Source: Candidatus Falkowiibacteriota bacterium
GTDB lineage: Bacteria > Patescibacteriota > Patescibacteriia > CAIXNZ01
Length of the DNA: 18,699 nt
Direction: 5' to 3'
Assembly: GCA_903920975.1 (NCBI GenBank)
Contig: CAIXNZ010000112.1
Location: forward strand, 1-18,699
Positions 7,630 to 13,908 of this stretch are shown here, in pieces. Position numbers and translations under genes: made by a program. The number at the start of each line of letters is the position of its first letter. Position 1 is the first letter of the stretch. The notes below the pieces were generated by a model that did not search any database, was not told the DNA's origin, and was given only the letters and a program-made list of their open reading frames with translations.

Positions 7630-7661
7630 ATAAAAAAACCGTTTCGCGACGCGGAACGGTT
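7630..7661 (-). terminator. Terminator of the 90-residue orphan gene
   Basis: 12-bp arms, AACCGTTTCGCG (7637-7648) and CGCGGAACGGTT (7650-7661) on the plus strand, with one mismatch, followed on the minus strand by a run of seven T. It starts right at the stop codon. Confidence 0.85.
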
Positions 7662-7934
7662 TTAGATTTCGAGTTCTTTTTTGGCGTTTTCAAGGGCGTT
7701 ATTTATTTCTTCAAGATCAAATCTGTCAAAGCACGCTTTTTTAGTATGCTTTTCAGGATCAGCAATAATTTTGGCTTCCTTGTTTTTTTCAACAGCATGT
7801 AAAAGAATCTGTATTGAATCAAGTCCCCTGGCATTGCCGATTTTTCGAAAAATGCCAAGAGCCATTTCATATTGGTTGCCCAGTTTTTCTTTCAAAGTCG
7901 CTTCAAACACGCATTCATCAATCGTTATATTCAA
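7662..7934 (-). CDS. Orphan 90-residue soluble protein
   Basis: I chose TTG at 7934. It lies 8 nt after the GG of AAGGGGGTGAT, an almost full match to the complement of the 16S 3' end; the upstream GTG at 7943 is inside that SD. The protein is soluble, charged and mostly helical, with two cysteines and a C-terminal ENAKKELEI helix. There is no signal peptide and no metal motif. I do not recognise a family. It is a stand-alone unit with its own promoter (7974-8002) and terminator (7630-7661), directly downstream of the candidate small RNA. A translational regulator or a stress protein would fit, but nothing in the sequence shows it. Confidence 0.7.
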   Translation of the reverse strand: MNITIDECVFEATLKEKLGNQYEMALGIFRKIGNARGLDSIQILLHAVEKNKEAKIIADPEKHTKKACFDRFDLEEINNALENAKKELEI

Positions 7935-7973
7935 GACAATCACCCCCTTTTTATTGATTTTTCATTATATTAT

Positions 7974-8002
7974 GTTATATATCAATTGCTTGATTTTGTC
8001 AA
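7974..8002 (-). promoter_or_regulatory. Promoter of the 90-residue orphan gene
   Basis: TTGACA (8002-7997), a 17-nt spacer and TATAAC (7979-7974) on the minus strand. The -35 box lies 13 nt beyond the terminator of the candidate small RNA, so the two units look independent. Confidence 0.75.
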
Positions 8003-8014
8003 CATTATATAAAT

Positions 8015-8057
8015 AAAAAACGGGCTCCGCAATCAGACCGTCTGAATGCGGAGCCCG
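8015..8057 (-). terminator. Strong terminator of the candidate small RNA
   Basis: Arms CGGGCTCCGCA (8021-8031) and TGCGGAGCCCG (8047-8057), 11 perfect pairs. Inside them is a second stem, CAGA (8034-8037) with TCTG (8041-8044). A run of six T follows on the minus strand. There is no T run on the plus side, so it acts only for minus-strand transcripts. Confidence 0.9.
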
Positions 8058-8123
8058 AGGAGGGGCGAGCTTGCGAATCAAAACATGTAGGCCCCAAAAG
8101 AGTTCTGATTCGCAACCCACTTA
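8015..8123 (-). ncRNA. Candidate structured small RNA, about 107 nt, possible pseudoknot
   Basis: A promoter at 8130-8158 and an intrinsic terminator at 8015-8057 enclose about 107 nt with no usable reading frame. Read 5' to 3' on the minus strand, stem 1 is TTGCGAATCA (8115-8106) with TGATTCGCAA (8080-8071), 10 perfect pairs. Its 25-nt loop contains GGGGC (8095-8091), which matches GCCCC (8066-8062) just after the stem, giving an H-type pseudoknot. A UCCU linker then leads into the terminator. It does not match tmRNA, SRP RNA, RNase P RNA or 6S RNA as I know them. It could be a trans-acting RNA, or a leader with a terminator; the separate promoter downstream favours the former. Confidence 0.65.
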
Positions 8124-8129
8124 TATAGG

Positions 8130-8158
8130 ACTCTAGTAGATTTATTAATTTTTGTCAA
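8130..8158 (-). promoter_or_regulatory. Promoter of the candidate small RNA
   Basis: TTGACA (8158-8153), a 17-nt spacer and TAGAGT (8135-8130) on the minus strand, with a start site near 8123. No protein gene follows on that strand before the terminator. Confidence 0.7.
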
Positions 8159-8177
8159 GCCCCTGCCCTACTATTAT

Positions 8178-8206
8178 TTGAAATTCAGTAATTTTTATGC
8201 TAAAAT
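8178..8206 (+). promoter_or_regulatory. Promoter of the exported lysozyme-like gene
   Basis: TTGAAA (8178-8183), a 17-nt spacer and TAAAAT (8201-8206) with an extended -10 TGC. The ATG begins at 8214, 7 nt after the hexamer, so the transcript is predicted to be leaderless. It diverges from the small-RNA promoter. Confidence 0.75.
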
Positions 8207-8213
8207 ATAGTAT

Positions 8214-9611
8214 ATGAAAATTTCTAAAATTTTTTTATTTTTATTAGTACTGGTTACTCTTACGCTTTCCCCTCTTGGAGCGGCCAAAGCTTTTGAATTT
8301 GATCCCGCAGACATTATTTCTGACGGTGAATTAAATGATTATGAGTCAATGGATTTATCGGCTATTTCAGAATTTTTAAATAATCAGGATGGAATATTAA
8401 AAAATACTGTCACAGCTGATAATTTAGGTATATCAAGAATGGCCAGCGAAATTATTTATAATGCTAGCCAGTCATATAAAATTAACCCGAAGTGGATTTT
8501 GGCGACTTTGCAAAAAGAGCAGAGTTTAGTAACTAATCCCGGCCCATCACAGCGAAACATTGATTGGGCCATGGGCTATGCGGTTTGCGATTCTTGCTCA
8601 ACTGATGACCCGCAAGTGGCCATGTTCAAAGGCTTTGGCACACAGGTTGATCGCGGCACTTGGCGCATCAGGTATTATTATGATCATCCAACTGATTTTA
8701 ATTTTTTGCCAGGAAAAGTCAGCACCATTGATGGTCAAGTTGTCGTGCCGCTGAACCAGTCCACTGCTAATTTATACAATTACACTCCGCATCTGCATGG
8801 CAATATAAATTTTTGGACAATCTGGAATCGTTGGTTTGCCAAGATTTTTCCAGATGGCACAATTGTCAAACAAGCTGACGATACAAAAATTTATCTGATT
8901 GCTGATGGCCAAAGGCGATTATTCTGGTCAAAACTCGCTCTGACCAGTCGCTTTAGTAACGCCAATATTATTGAAATTTCCAGAAATGATTTACAGCGCT
9001 ATGAAGAAGGATTTCCCATCAAATATGCCAATTTTTCCTTATTGCGCTCCCCGGCCATGAAAATCTATCTGATTGTTAATAATGAAAAAAAGGAAATTGA
9101 ATCAAGTGAAGTTTTTAAGGCAATAGGTTATAATGAAGATGAGGTTATTGATGTGACAGATGAGGAATTAAGTTTTTATGAAGACGGCCGCGCCATCACC
9201 ATGAGCAGTCTATATCCGCAGGGCGCTTTGCTCCAAGATAAAATAACAGGCGGTGTTTTCTATGTTGAAGATGGCATAAAATATCCTGTTTGGTCAAAAG
9301 ATGTTCTGGCCATAAATTATAATAAGAAATATAAAACAGTTAAGGTTAGCACGGAAGAACTGGATAAATATGTTACGGCAGCTAATGGGTTAAAAATTCG
9401 GGATGGTGTTTTAGTAAAAAGCCCGAGTGATTCAAAAGTCTATGTAATCTCTAATGGTACTCGTCGTTGGATTGCCAATGAAAGCACCTTTAATCAGCTC
9501 GGATATAGTTGGAAAGATATAATGGATATCAGCGACAAAGTTTTAAGTTTACATCCAGAGGGTGAGAGTTTGGATTTGTTAATACCCAATACAACTATAG
9601 CTACAAATTAA
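8214..9611 (+). CDS. Exported lysozyme-like hydrolase with four C-terminal repeats
   Basis: 465 residues. A signal peptide (about 1-26, ending AKA) is followed by a domain at about 60-215. ASEIIYNASQSYKINPKWILATLQKEQSL resembles the catalytic helix region of the lysozyme-like transglycosylase and glucosaminidase fold, with E102 as the likely acid. Confidence 0.3.
   Translation: MKISKIFLFLLVLVTLTLSPLGAAKAFEFDPADIISDGELNDYESMDLSAISEFLNNQDGILKNTVTADNLGISRMASEIIYNASQSYKINPKWILATLQKEQSLVTNPGPSQRNIDWAMGYAVCDSCSTDDPQVAMFKGFGTQVDRGTWRIRYYYDHPTDFNFLPGKVSTIDGQVVVPLNQSTANLYNYTPHLHGNINFWTIWNRWFAKIFPDGTIVKQADDTKIYLIADGQRRLFWSKLALTSRFSNANIIEISRNDLQRYEEGFPIKYANFSLLRSPAMKIYLIVNNEKKEIESSEVFKAIGYNEDEVIDVTDEELSFYEDGRAITMSSLYPQGALLQDKITGGVFYVEDGIKYPVWSKDVLAINYNKKYKTVKVSTEELDKYVTAANGLKIRDGVLVKSPSDSKVYVISNGTRRWIANESTFNQLGYSWKDIMDISDKVLSLHPEGESLDLLIPNTTIATN
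8214..9611 (+). CDS. Exported lysozyme-like peptidoglycan hydrolase with four C-terminal repeats
   Basis: 465 residues. A signal peptide (about 1-26, ending AKA) is followed by a domain at about 60-215. Its helices SEIIYNASQSYKI and PKWILATLQKEQSL have the pattern of lysozyme-like transglycosylases and glucosaminidases, with E102 as the likely catalytic acid. A conserved-looking segment containing GYAVCDSC and a tail with HGNINFWTIWNRWF complete the domain. Four repeats of about 50 residues fill the C-terminal half (about 218-450), each with the pattern KxYxIxxGxxRxIxS, as in KIYLIADGQRRLFWS and KVYVISNGTRRWIAN. They probably bind the wall or another surface polymer. The same module ends the secreted protein at 5729. 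The gene is led by its own promoter and followed after 13 nt by the LigB-like gene. The exact bond cleaved is not known. Confidence 0.85.
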   Translation: MKISKIFLFLLVLVTLTLSPLGAAKAFEFDPADIISDGELNDYESMDLSAISEFLNNQDGILKNTVTADNLGISRMASEIIYNASQSYKINPKWILATLQKEQSLVTNPGPSQRNIDWAMGYAVCDSCSTDDPQVAMFKGFGTQVDRGTWRIRYYYDHPTDFNFLPGKVSTIDGQVVVPLNQSTANLYNYTPHLHGNINFWTIWNRWFAKIFPDGTIVKQADDTKIYLIADGQRRLFWSKLALTSRFSNANIIEISRNDLQRYEEGFPIKYANFSLLRSPAMKIYLIVNNEKKEIESSEVFKAIGYNEDEVIDVTDEELSFYEDGRAITMSSLYPQGALLQDKITGGVFYVEDGIKYPVWSKDVLAINYNKKYKTVKVSTEELDKYVTAANGLKIRDGVLVKSPSDSKVYVISNGTRRWIANESTFNQLGYSWKDIMDISDKVLSLHPEGESLDLLIPNTTIATN

Positions 9612-9624
9612 TAGTTTAAATCAT

Positions 9625-10413
9625 ATGCTAGTTTTTTCGGCCATATGTCCTCATCCGCCAATTTTAATTCCCGCAATTGGCAAGGACAATTTGGAAAAAA
9701 TTAAAGACACGGTCAATGCCATGAAAAAATTGGAAACTGACTTGTATGCCAGCAAGCCAGAGATTATTATTATTATTTCCCCGCATGGCGAAATCATTCC
9801 TGACGCTTTTTGCCTTAATTTAAATACCAAATACACGGCTGGCTTTGAAGAATTTGGCGATTTTCAAACTAAAATGGAATTTAAAAGCACTCCTCTTTTA
9901 GCTTTAAATATTAAGGAACGCGTAGAGAGTCATTTGCCTCTGGTTTTATCCAGCAGTGATAATTTGGACCACGGAGCGGCTGTTCCTCTCTTTTATTTAA
10001 CTAAACATTTGAAAAATATTGAAATTTTGCCTATTTGTTATAGTCTATTGGATTATGATAAGCATTTTGAATTCGGCCAGTTGATAAAAAAAGAAATCGC
10101 TAAAAGCGAAAAAAGAATTGCTGTTATTGCTTCAGGCGACATGTCGCATGCCTTGACTGAAGGTGCGCCTGCCCGTTATTCACCCAAGGGCGCTGAATTT
10201 GATAAAAAGTTTATTCAGCTATTACAGCGTAAAGATGTGCGGGGTATTATGAAAATGGACTCAAAGTTGATTGATAAAGCCGCAGAATGCGGTATGCGTT
10301 CGTTTATCACATTATTTGGTATTTTAGATGAATATAAATACGAACCAGAAATTTATTCTTATGAAGGACCCTTTGGCGTTGGTTATTTAGTGGCAAATTT
10401 TAGATTTGTGTAA
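9625..10413 (+). CDS. LigB-like class III extradiol dioxygenase-fold protein of the AmmeMemoRadiSam set
   Basis: 262 residues with the motifs of the LigB/Memo superfamily: CPHPPILIP (H10), SPHG (H54), LDHGAAVPL (H116) and ASGDMSHAL (H175). A typical C-terminal CGMRSF and EGPFGVGY signature is present. The histidines are candidates for binding a metal ion. In many Firmicutes this domain is fused to the N-terminus of AMMECR1, while here AMMECR1 is a separate gene 390 nt downstream. The cellular role of the set is unknown; ring cleavage has not to my knowledge been shown for this subgroup. It starts 13 nt after the hydrolase stop, with no SD and no clear promoter, so it may be co-transcribed with that gene. 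Confidence 0.88.
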   Translation: MLVFSAICPHPPILIPAIGKDNLEKIKDTVNAMKKLETDLYASKPEIIIIISPHGEIIPDAFCLNLNTKYTAGFEEFGDFQTKMEFKSTPLLALNIKERVESHLPLVLSSSDNLDHGAAVPLFYLTKHLKNIEILPICYSLLDYDKHFEFGQLIKKEIAKSEKRIAVIASGDMSHALTEGAPARYSPKGAEFDKKFIQLLQRKDVRGIMKMDSKLIDKAAECGMRSFITLFGILDEYKYEPEIYSYEGPFGVGYLVANFRFV

Positions 10414-10435
10414 ATAATATATAAAAGGAGGATTA

Positions 10436-10621
10436 ATGAGGAAAATAATTAGGGATTCAGGCAAGTCAGCAAGAAAAATCGATCCTAATTGGGTGAAGCT
10501 ACAGATGGGAGCAGAAGAAATCAAGGGACTTGTATTGGCGAATGGCAATGTTACTGAAAAATTGGCAAGTCGCGAATTAGTCATGAAACACATTCAAAAA
10601 GATAGGAACAAGCCGCAGTAA
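10436..10621 (+). CDS. Orphan 61-residue basic protein between LigB-like and AMMECR1 genes
   Basis: A perfect SD (AAAGGAGG, 5 nt before the ATG) marks the start, unlike its SD-less neighbours. The 61 residues are basic, with no cysteine, no signal peptide and no membrane segment. Segments such as ARKIDPNWVKLQMGAEEI and ASRELVMKHIQKD suggest two or three helices. I do not recognise a family. It follows the LigB-like stop by 22 nt, and its last codons form the left arm of the terminator at 10611-10639. It is thus the last gene of the transcript that includes the LigB-like gene. A small DNA- or RNA-binding or adaptor protein is possible, but nothing shows it. Confidence 0.75.
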   Translation: MRKIIRDSGKSARKIDPNWVKLQMGAEEIKGLVLANGNVTEKLASRELVMKHIQKDRNKPQ

Positions 10622-10639
10622 GTTATCTGCGGCTTTTTT
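10611..10639 (+). terminator. Terminator after the 61-residue gene
   Basis: AGCCGCAG (10611-10618) pairs with CTGCGGCT (10627-10634), followed by a T run to 10639. The left arm overlaps the last codons of the gene. Confidence 0.92.
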
Positions 10640-10644
10640 ATTAG

Positions 10645-10725
10645 AAAATGATTTGGTTTGATTATATTACCGTAGGGACGGGTTTAAAACCCGTCCCTAC
10701 GTAAAAACGTTACGCCAAATCATTT
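10645..10725. repeat. Nested palindromic element, MITE-like (family B, copy 1)
   Basis: The outer inverted repeats are AAAATGATTTGG (10645-10656) and CCAAATCATTTT (10714-10725), 12 of 12. They enclose a perfect inner palindrome with 15-bp arms, CGTAGGGACGGGTTT (10671-10685) and AAACCCGTCCCTACG (10687-10701). No coding capacity. The inner palindrome shares its CGTAGGGA ends with the repeat at 18446-18475. Confidence 0.8.
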
Positions 10726-10737
10726 TTACCACACCTT

Positions 10738-10780
10738 GTCCTAATTCCTAATGCCCAATACCTAATTCCTAATTTTCCAA
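10738..10780. repeat. Degenerate CCTAATT tandem repeat
   Basis: Several imperfect copies of a 7-nt unit (CCTAATT, CCTAATG, CCAATA, CCTAATT, CCTAATT) in front of the AMMECR1 gene. No function is visible. Confidence 0.6.
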
Positions 10781-10785
10781 TATTC

Positions 10786-10794
10786 TGCTACTAT
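10786..10794 (+). promoter_or_regulatory. Extended -10 box in front of AMMECR1
   Basis: TGC followed by TACTAT (10789-10794), with the ATG at 10803, 8 nt after the hexamer. The layout is the same as before 1274 and 8214, so a leaderless transcript is predicted. The -35 is weak. Confidence 0.45.
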
Positions 10795-10802
10795 AAAGTC
10801 AT

Positions 10803-11333
10803 ATGGACGCTTATATAAATTTAGCCAAAGAGGCAATCAAAGAGTATCTTTTGCACGGCAAGACCATTGAGCCGTCAAAAGATTTGCCAGCTGAAATGTT
10901 AAGCACTCAAGCCGGTGTTTTTGTCTGTTTCAAGACCAAGGGCGAGTTGCGCGGCTGCATTGGCACATACATGCCAACGCAGGAAAATGTGGCTGAGGAG
11001 ATTATTAATAGTACGATCTCGGCTGCCACGCAAGATCCCCGCTTTTTGCCGGTTTCTGCCAAGGAGATAAAAGATGTCACTGTTTCCATTGATGTTTTGA
11101 GCACGCCAGAATTAGTGCCTGAGAAAGACATTAAAAAGCTGAACCCCAAAGTACATGGCGTTATGGTTAAGACAGAAGACGGTTTTGCCAGTGGTTTGCT
11201 TTTGCCCGATCTGGAGGGCGTGAAAACAGCTGAACAGCAGATTGACATTGCCTGTCAAAAAGCCGGCATTGACCGGAAAACAGACAAATTTGTGGTTTAC
11301 AAATTTACCGTGACTCGGCATGAAGAAAAATAG
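10803..11333 (+). CDS. amrA: AMMECR1-domain protein (AmmeMemoRadiSam system protein A)
   Basis: 176 residues that are essentially one AMMECR1 domain. The family signature LRGCIGT is at 49-55. It is followed by the usual NSTISAATQDPRF helix and by a central segment containing VTVSIDVLS. The AMMECR1 family is conserved from bacteria to humans but has no settled biochemical function. In bacteria it goes with the radical-SAM and LigB/Memo-like proteins found at 1274 and 9625. The gene has no SD and probably a leaderless start. Its 3' end overlaps priA by 14 nt, so the two are very likely one transcript. The symbol follows database usage. Confidence 0.92.
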   Translation: MDAYINLAKEAIKEYLLHGKTIEPSKDLPAEMLSTQAGVFVCFKTKGELRGCIGTYMPTQENVAEEIINSTISAATQDPRFLPVSAKEIKDVTVSIDVLSTPELVPEKDIKKLNPKVHGVMVKTEDGFASGLLLPDLEGVKTAEQQIDIACQKAGIDRKTDKFVVYKFTVTRHEEK

Positions 11334-13221
11334 GATTGCCCAAATTATTCCCGCTTTGCGTTTAAAGCGTGACTTGCATTTTTTTGATTATGAAATACCT
11401 CCCGAACTGCAAGAACAAACGCAAGTCGGACAATTAGTAGAAATCCCCTTTAGGAATCAAATGATTAAAGGGGTTATTTTAAATTTAGCCGAGGAAAGTC
11501 AAGCTAAATTTGCCCTAAAACCGATAAATAAAATTATTGATCCCCTGCCCTTTCTAGCAAAGTGGCAATTAGATTTAATTAAAGATTTGTCAGAGTATTA
11601 TTTTGTTTCCATGGGCGTATTATTAAAAATGATTATTCCTGATATTCCCAAGCGCGCCAAAAGTTCTGAAGAAAAATTTATAAATGATATTAAATTTTTG
11701 TCAGCACCTGAATCAGCCATAGTGAGTGATTTTTATCAAGCCAAGCCAGTTTTACTGCAATATTATAAATTTGAAGACAAGATAAAGATATATTTGGGTC
11801 TGATTAAAAAGGTTATTGAACAAAATAAACAAGTGGCCATAATTTGTCCTCAACTAATAAATATCAATAAAATCTATCAATATCTGAAAGATTATAAAGA
11901 TGATATCTCTATTTTTTTAAATGATTTACCAAAAGGCAGATATTGGCAGGAATATCAAAAGATTAAAAGCGGTCAGGCTAAAATAATAATCGGCACCAGG
12001 AGCGCAATTTTTGCCCCTTTTAATAATTTAGATTTAATCATAATTGACGAAGAAGATAATGATAATCATAAACAGGAAGAGCCAAATCCGCGCTATAACG
12101 CCAAAACCGTGGCTTTAAAAATAAAGAATTTGATTGATTGTAAGATTATTTTTACTTCAATAACCCCTTCGCTTTCAAGTTTGTATAAAGTTGAAAATAA
12201 GGAATGGGAATATTTTGAAGTTAATAAAATCACCACTCTACCGCAAATTTTAATTATTGATAAAAAAGAGGAATTCAAAAAAGGCAACTATCAAATTTTT
12301 AGCGAGGAACTATTAAAAAGTATTGAAAATAATTTGCAAGACAGTAAAAAAACTTTTTTATTTTTGAACCGCAAGGGTTTGGCCACGCTTTCAACCTGCC
12401 AAGATTGCGGTTATATCACCTCTTGCCCTGCCTGCAAATTGCCCCTTACCTATTTTGCCAATAAAAAAATGGTTTGCAATAATTGCGGACATGAAGATGA
12501 ATTACTTTTATTTTGCCCAGAATGTAAAAGTCCCAATATCAAGCTTTCGGGTACGGGAACGGAAAAGGTAGAAATAGAAGTCATAAAATTATTTCCAAAA
12601 GCCAAAGTCTTGAAAATTGACCAGCAGACACCGCAACTTGAGAAAGATTTAGCGGAGTTTGATATTATTATCGGCACTCAATTTGCTTTTGATTATATTG
12701 ACTGGGAGCAGATAAATTTAATTGGTGTCATAAATGCCGATACCTCGTTTTACATACCTGATTACAAGAGTCTGGAACGAACTTTTTGCCTGCTGGCTAA
12801 ATTGGCAATTTTTCTTGGCGCTGATACCAAAAAATTAATCATTCAAACTTTTGCTCCTCAAAATTATATTTTTAATGATCTGAAAAATTTTGATTTTAAA
12901 TCATTTTTTGCTCATGAAGTTAAAGACAGGCAAGAGTTGAATTATCCGCCCATAATTCGTTTGATAAAATTAATTTATCAGAGCTATGAATTTAACGCCG
13001 GGGAAAAGGAGGTTGAAGAAGTTTTTAAAGTTATAAAGTCAAAAATTAAAGGCGATAAAATTATTATTCACGCGCCAAATTTAATATATGCACAGCAAGT
13101 GCGTGGCAAATTTCGCTGGCAAATTATTATCAAGGTTTTGGATAATAAAATTAACTTGGATTTTTTACAGAATTTACCTGATGATGTAATGATTGATGTA
13201 GAAGCAGAAAGTTTATTATAA
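11320..13221 (+). CDS. priA: Primosomal protein N' (PriA) with degenerate helicase motifs
   Basis: 633 residues in the PriA layout: an N-terminal DNA-binding domain (about 1-100), a helicase body, a zinc-binding insert with four CxxC pairs (about C360-C412), and the C-terminal domain. The zinc cysteines and motif IV (LFLNRKGLA) are kept. The ATPase is not. Where GVTGSGKTEVY is expected, residues 145-157 read LLQYYKFEDKIKI; motif II is DEED (243-246) instead of DEEH; motif III is TSITP. Motif V (GTQFAFDYIDW, from 452) lacks KGHDFP, and the GRAGR of motif VI is missing (AKLAIFLG instead). It should still bind stalled forks and restart factors but not hydrolyse ATP. ATPase-less PriA variants are known in some lineages. 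It overlaps the AMMECR1 gene by 14 nt. Confidence 0.9.
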   Translation: MKKNRIAQIIPALRLKRDLHFFDYEIPPELQEQTQVGQLVEIPFRNQMIKGVILNLAEESQAKFALKPINKIIDPLPFLAKWQLDLIKDLSEYYFVSMGVLLKMIIPDIPKRAKSSEEKFINDIKFLSAPESAIVSDFYQAKPVLLQYYKFEDKIKIYLGLIKKVIEQNKQVAIICPQLININKIYQYLKDYKDDISIFLNDLPKGRYWQEYQKIKSGQAKIIIGTRSAIFAPFNNLDLIIIDEEDNDNHKQEEPNPRYNAKTVALKIKNLIDCKIIFTSITPSLSSLYKVENKEWEYFEVNKITTLPQILIIDKKEEFKKGNYQIFSEELLKSIENNLQDSKKTFLFLNRKGLATLSTCQDCGYITSCPACKLPLTYFANKKMVCNNCGHEDELLLFCPECKSPNIKLSGTGTEKVEIEVIKLFPKAKVLKIDQQTPQLEKDLAEFDIIIGTQFAFDYIDWEQINLIGVINADTSFYIPDYKSLERTFCLLAKLAIFLGADTKKLIIQTFAPQNYIFNDLKNFDFKSFFAHEVKDRQELNYPPIIRLIKLIYQSYEFNAGEKEVEEVFKVIKSKIKGDKIIIHAPNLIYAQQVRGKFRWQIIIKVLDNKINLDFLQNLPDDVMIDVEAESLL

Positions 13222-13247
13222 AACCCGTTGTTCGCGAACGGCGGGTT
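13222..13247. repeat. Hairpin directly after the priA stop
   Basis: AACCCGTTG (13222-13230) pairs with CGGCGGGTT (13239-13247), two wobbles, with an inner TT-CGCG-AA. On the plus strand it is followed by six A, not T, so it is not a standard terminator for priA. It may protect the 3' end of the mRNA. Confidence 0.6.
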
Positions 13248-13275
13248 AAAAAAGCCCCACCATTATAGCGGGGCT
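13248..13275 (-). terminator. Terminator of the NYN nuclease gene
   Basis: On the plus strand AGCCCC (13253-13258) and GGGGCT (13270-13275) form the stem. A run of six T follows on the minus strand. The stem includes the last codons and stop of the gene. Confidence 0.85.
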
Positions 13276-13826
13276 ATGAAATCTTCTTTCCCAATAGGCA
13301 TAAGAATTCCCATGCCTTTTTTACTCAACTTATCAAGCCGGACAATACTTGTCGCATAGTTCTTTAGGTTATTGGCAAGATTAGAAGTAGCAGATAATAT
13401 AATCACTTCTTTTTTTAATTCCCAGCAGCGCTTGGTCAGAAATTCAAAGTCACTGTCTCCTGAAATAAGTATGAGTGAATCGAAATGATTAAGTATTAAA
13501 TGCTCCGTAGCGTGCATTATCAGCATTGCATCTGTGCGGCTTTTAAATTCGCGATTCGGATTATTGCCATAATAGTTCTTTTGCTCAACGGCAATAGTTT
13601 TGAAACCCAGGGCTTTTAAGGCTTGTAGAAAATTCTGAAAATGAGGGCTTAGCTGATCCTTTGGCCGATAATCATAGAAGAATTCGAGGATTGCTGGAAC
13701 AGCACCTTTACTGCAAAGAACATAGAGTAATTTTTCAAAATCTATTCTCTTGCCGAGCGCTTGAGTGGTGTGCCAGAGATTCGGGCCATCGATAAACATG
13801 CCAAATCTATTTTCATTATCAGACAT
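13263..13826 (-). CDS. NYN-domain (LabA/DUF88-like) nuclease
   Basis: 187 residues from the ATG at 13826, which has a strong SD (AAGGAGG, 6 nt). A start further upstream at 13862 would place the SD inside the gene and is rejected. The PIN-like NYN fold shows its acidic set: D13 in FIDGPNL, D99 in SRTDAML, and D124 and D126 in ISGDSDF. The family cleaves RNA with bound Mg2+ or Mn2+. The length is normal for a stand-alone NYN protein. The gene lies between priA and def on the opposite strand, with its own SD and terminator, as if inserted into the old priA-def-fmt order. A target RNA cannot be named. Confidence 0.88.
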   Translation of the reverse strand: MSDNENRFGMFIDGPNLWHTTQALGKRIDFEKLLYVLCSKGAVPAILEFFYDYRPKDQLSPHFQNFLQALKALGFKTIAVEQKNYYGNNPNREFKSRTDAMLIMHATEHLILNHFDSLILISGDSDFEFLTKRCWELKKEVIILSATSNLANNLKNYATSIVRLDKLSKKGMGILMPIGKEDFIAPL

Positions 13827-13843
13827 TTTGTCCTCCTTATGCC

Positions 13844-13872
13844 TTGATTTTTTGAGAAACACCTGCTATAAT
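13844..13872 (+). promoter_or_regulatory. Promoter of def-fmt
   Basis: TTGATT (13844-13849), a 17-nt spacer, then extended -10 TGC and TATAAT (13867-13872). The -10 sits in the near-symmetric CTGCTATAATAGAGCAG, so the same bases offer TATTAT to the NYN gene on the other strand. The start site is about 30 nt before the def ATG, and the leader has no SD. Confidence 0.75.
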
Positions 13873-13908
13873 AGAGCAGATAAATAACCTTATCTTATTT
13901 TTTATTAA

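Noticed and set aside
7681..8016. Plus-strand frame of 111 residues
   Set aside because: Covers the 90-residue minus gene and its promoter; no SD and composition of a shadow frame.
8015..8123. Small RNA as a riboswitch for the 90-residue gene
   Set aside because: A strong terminator and then a complete separate promoter lie between them, so read-through control is less likely, though not excluded.
8214..9611. First of the two entries for the exported hydrolase
   Set aside because: It duplicates the fuller entry that follows it with the same coordinates; only the fuller one should be used.
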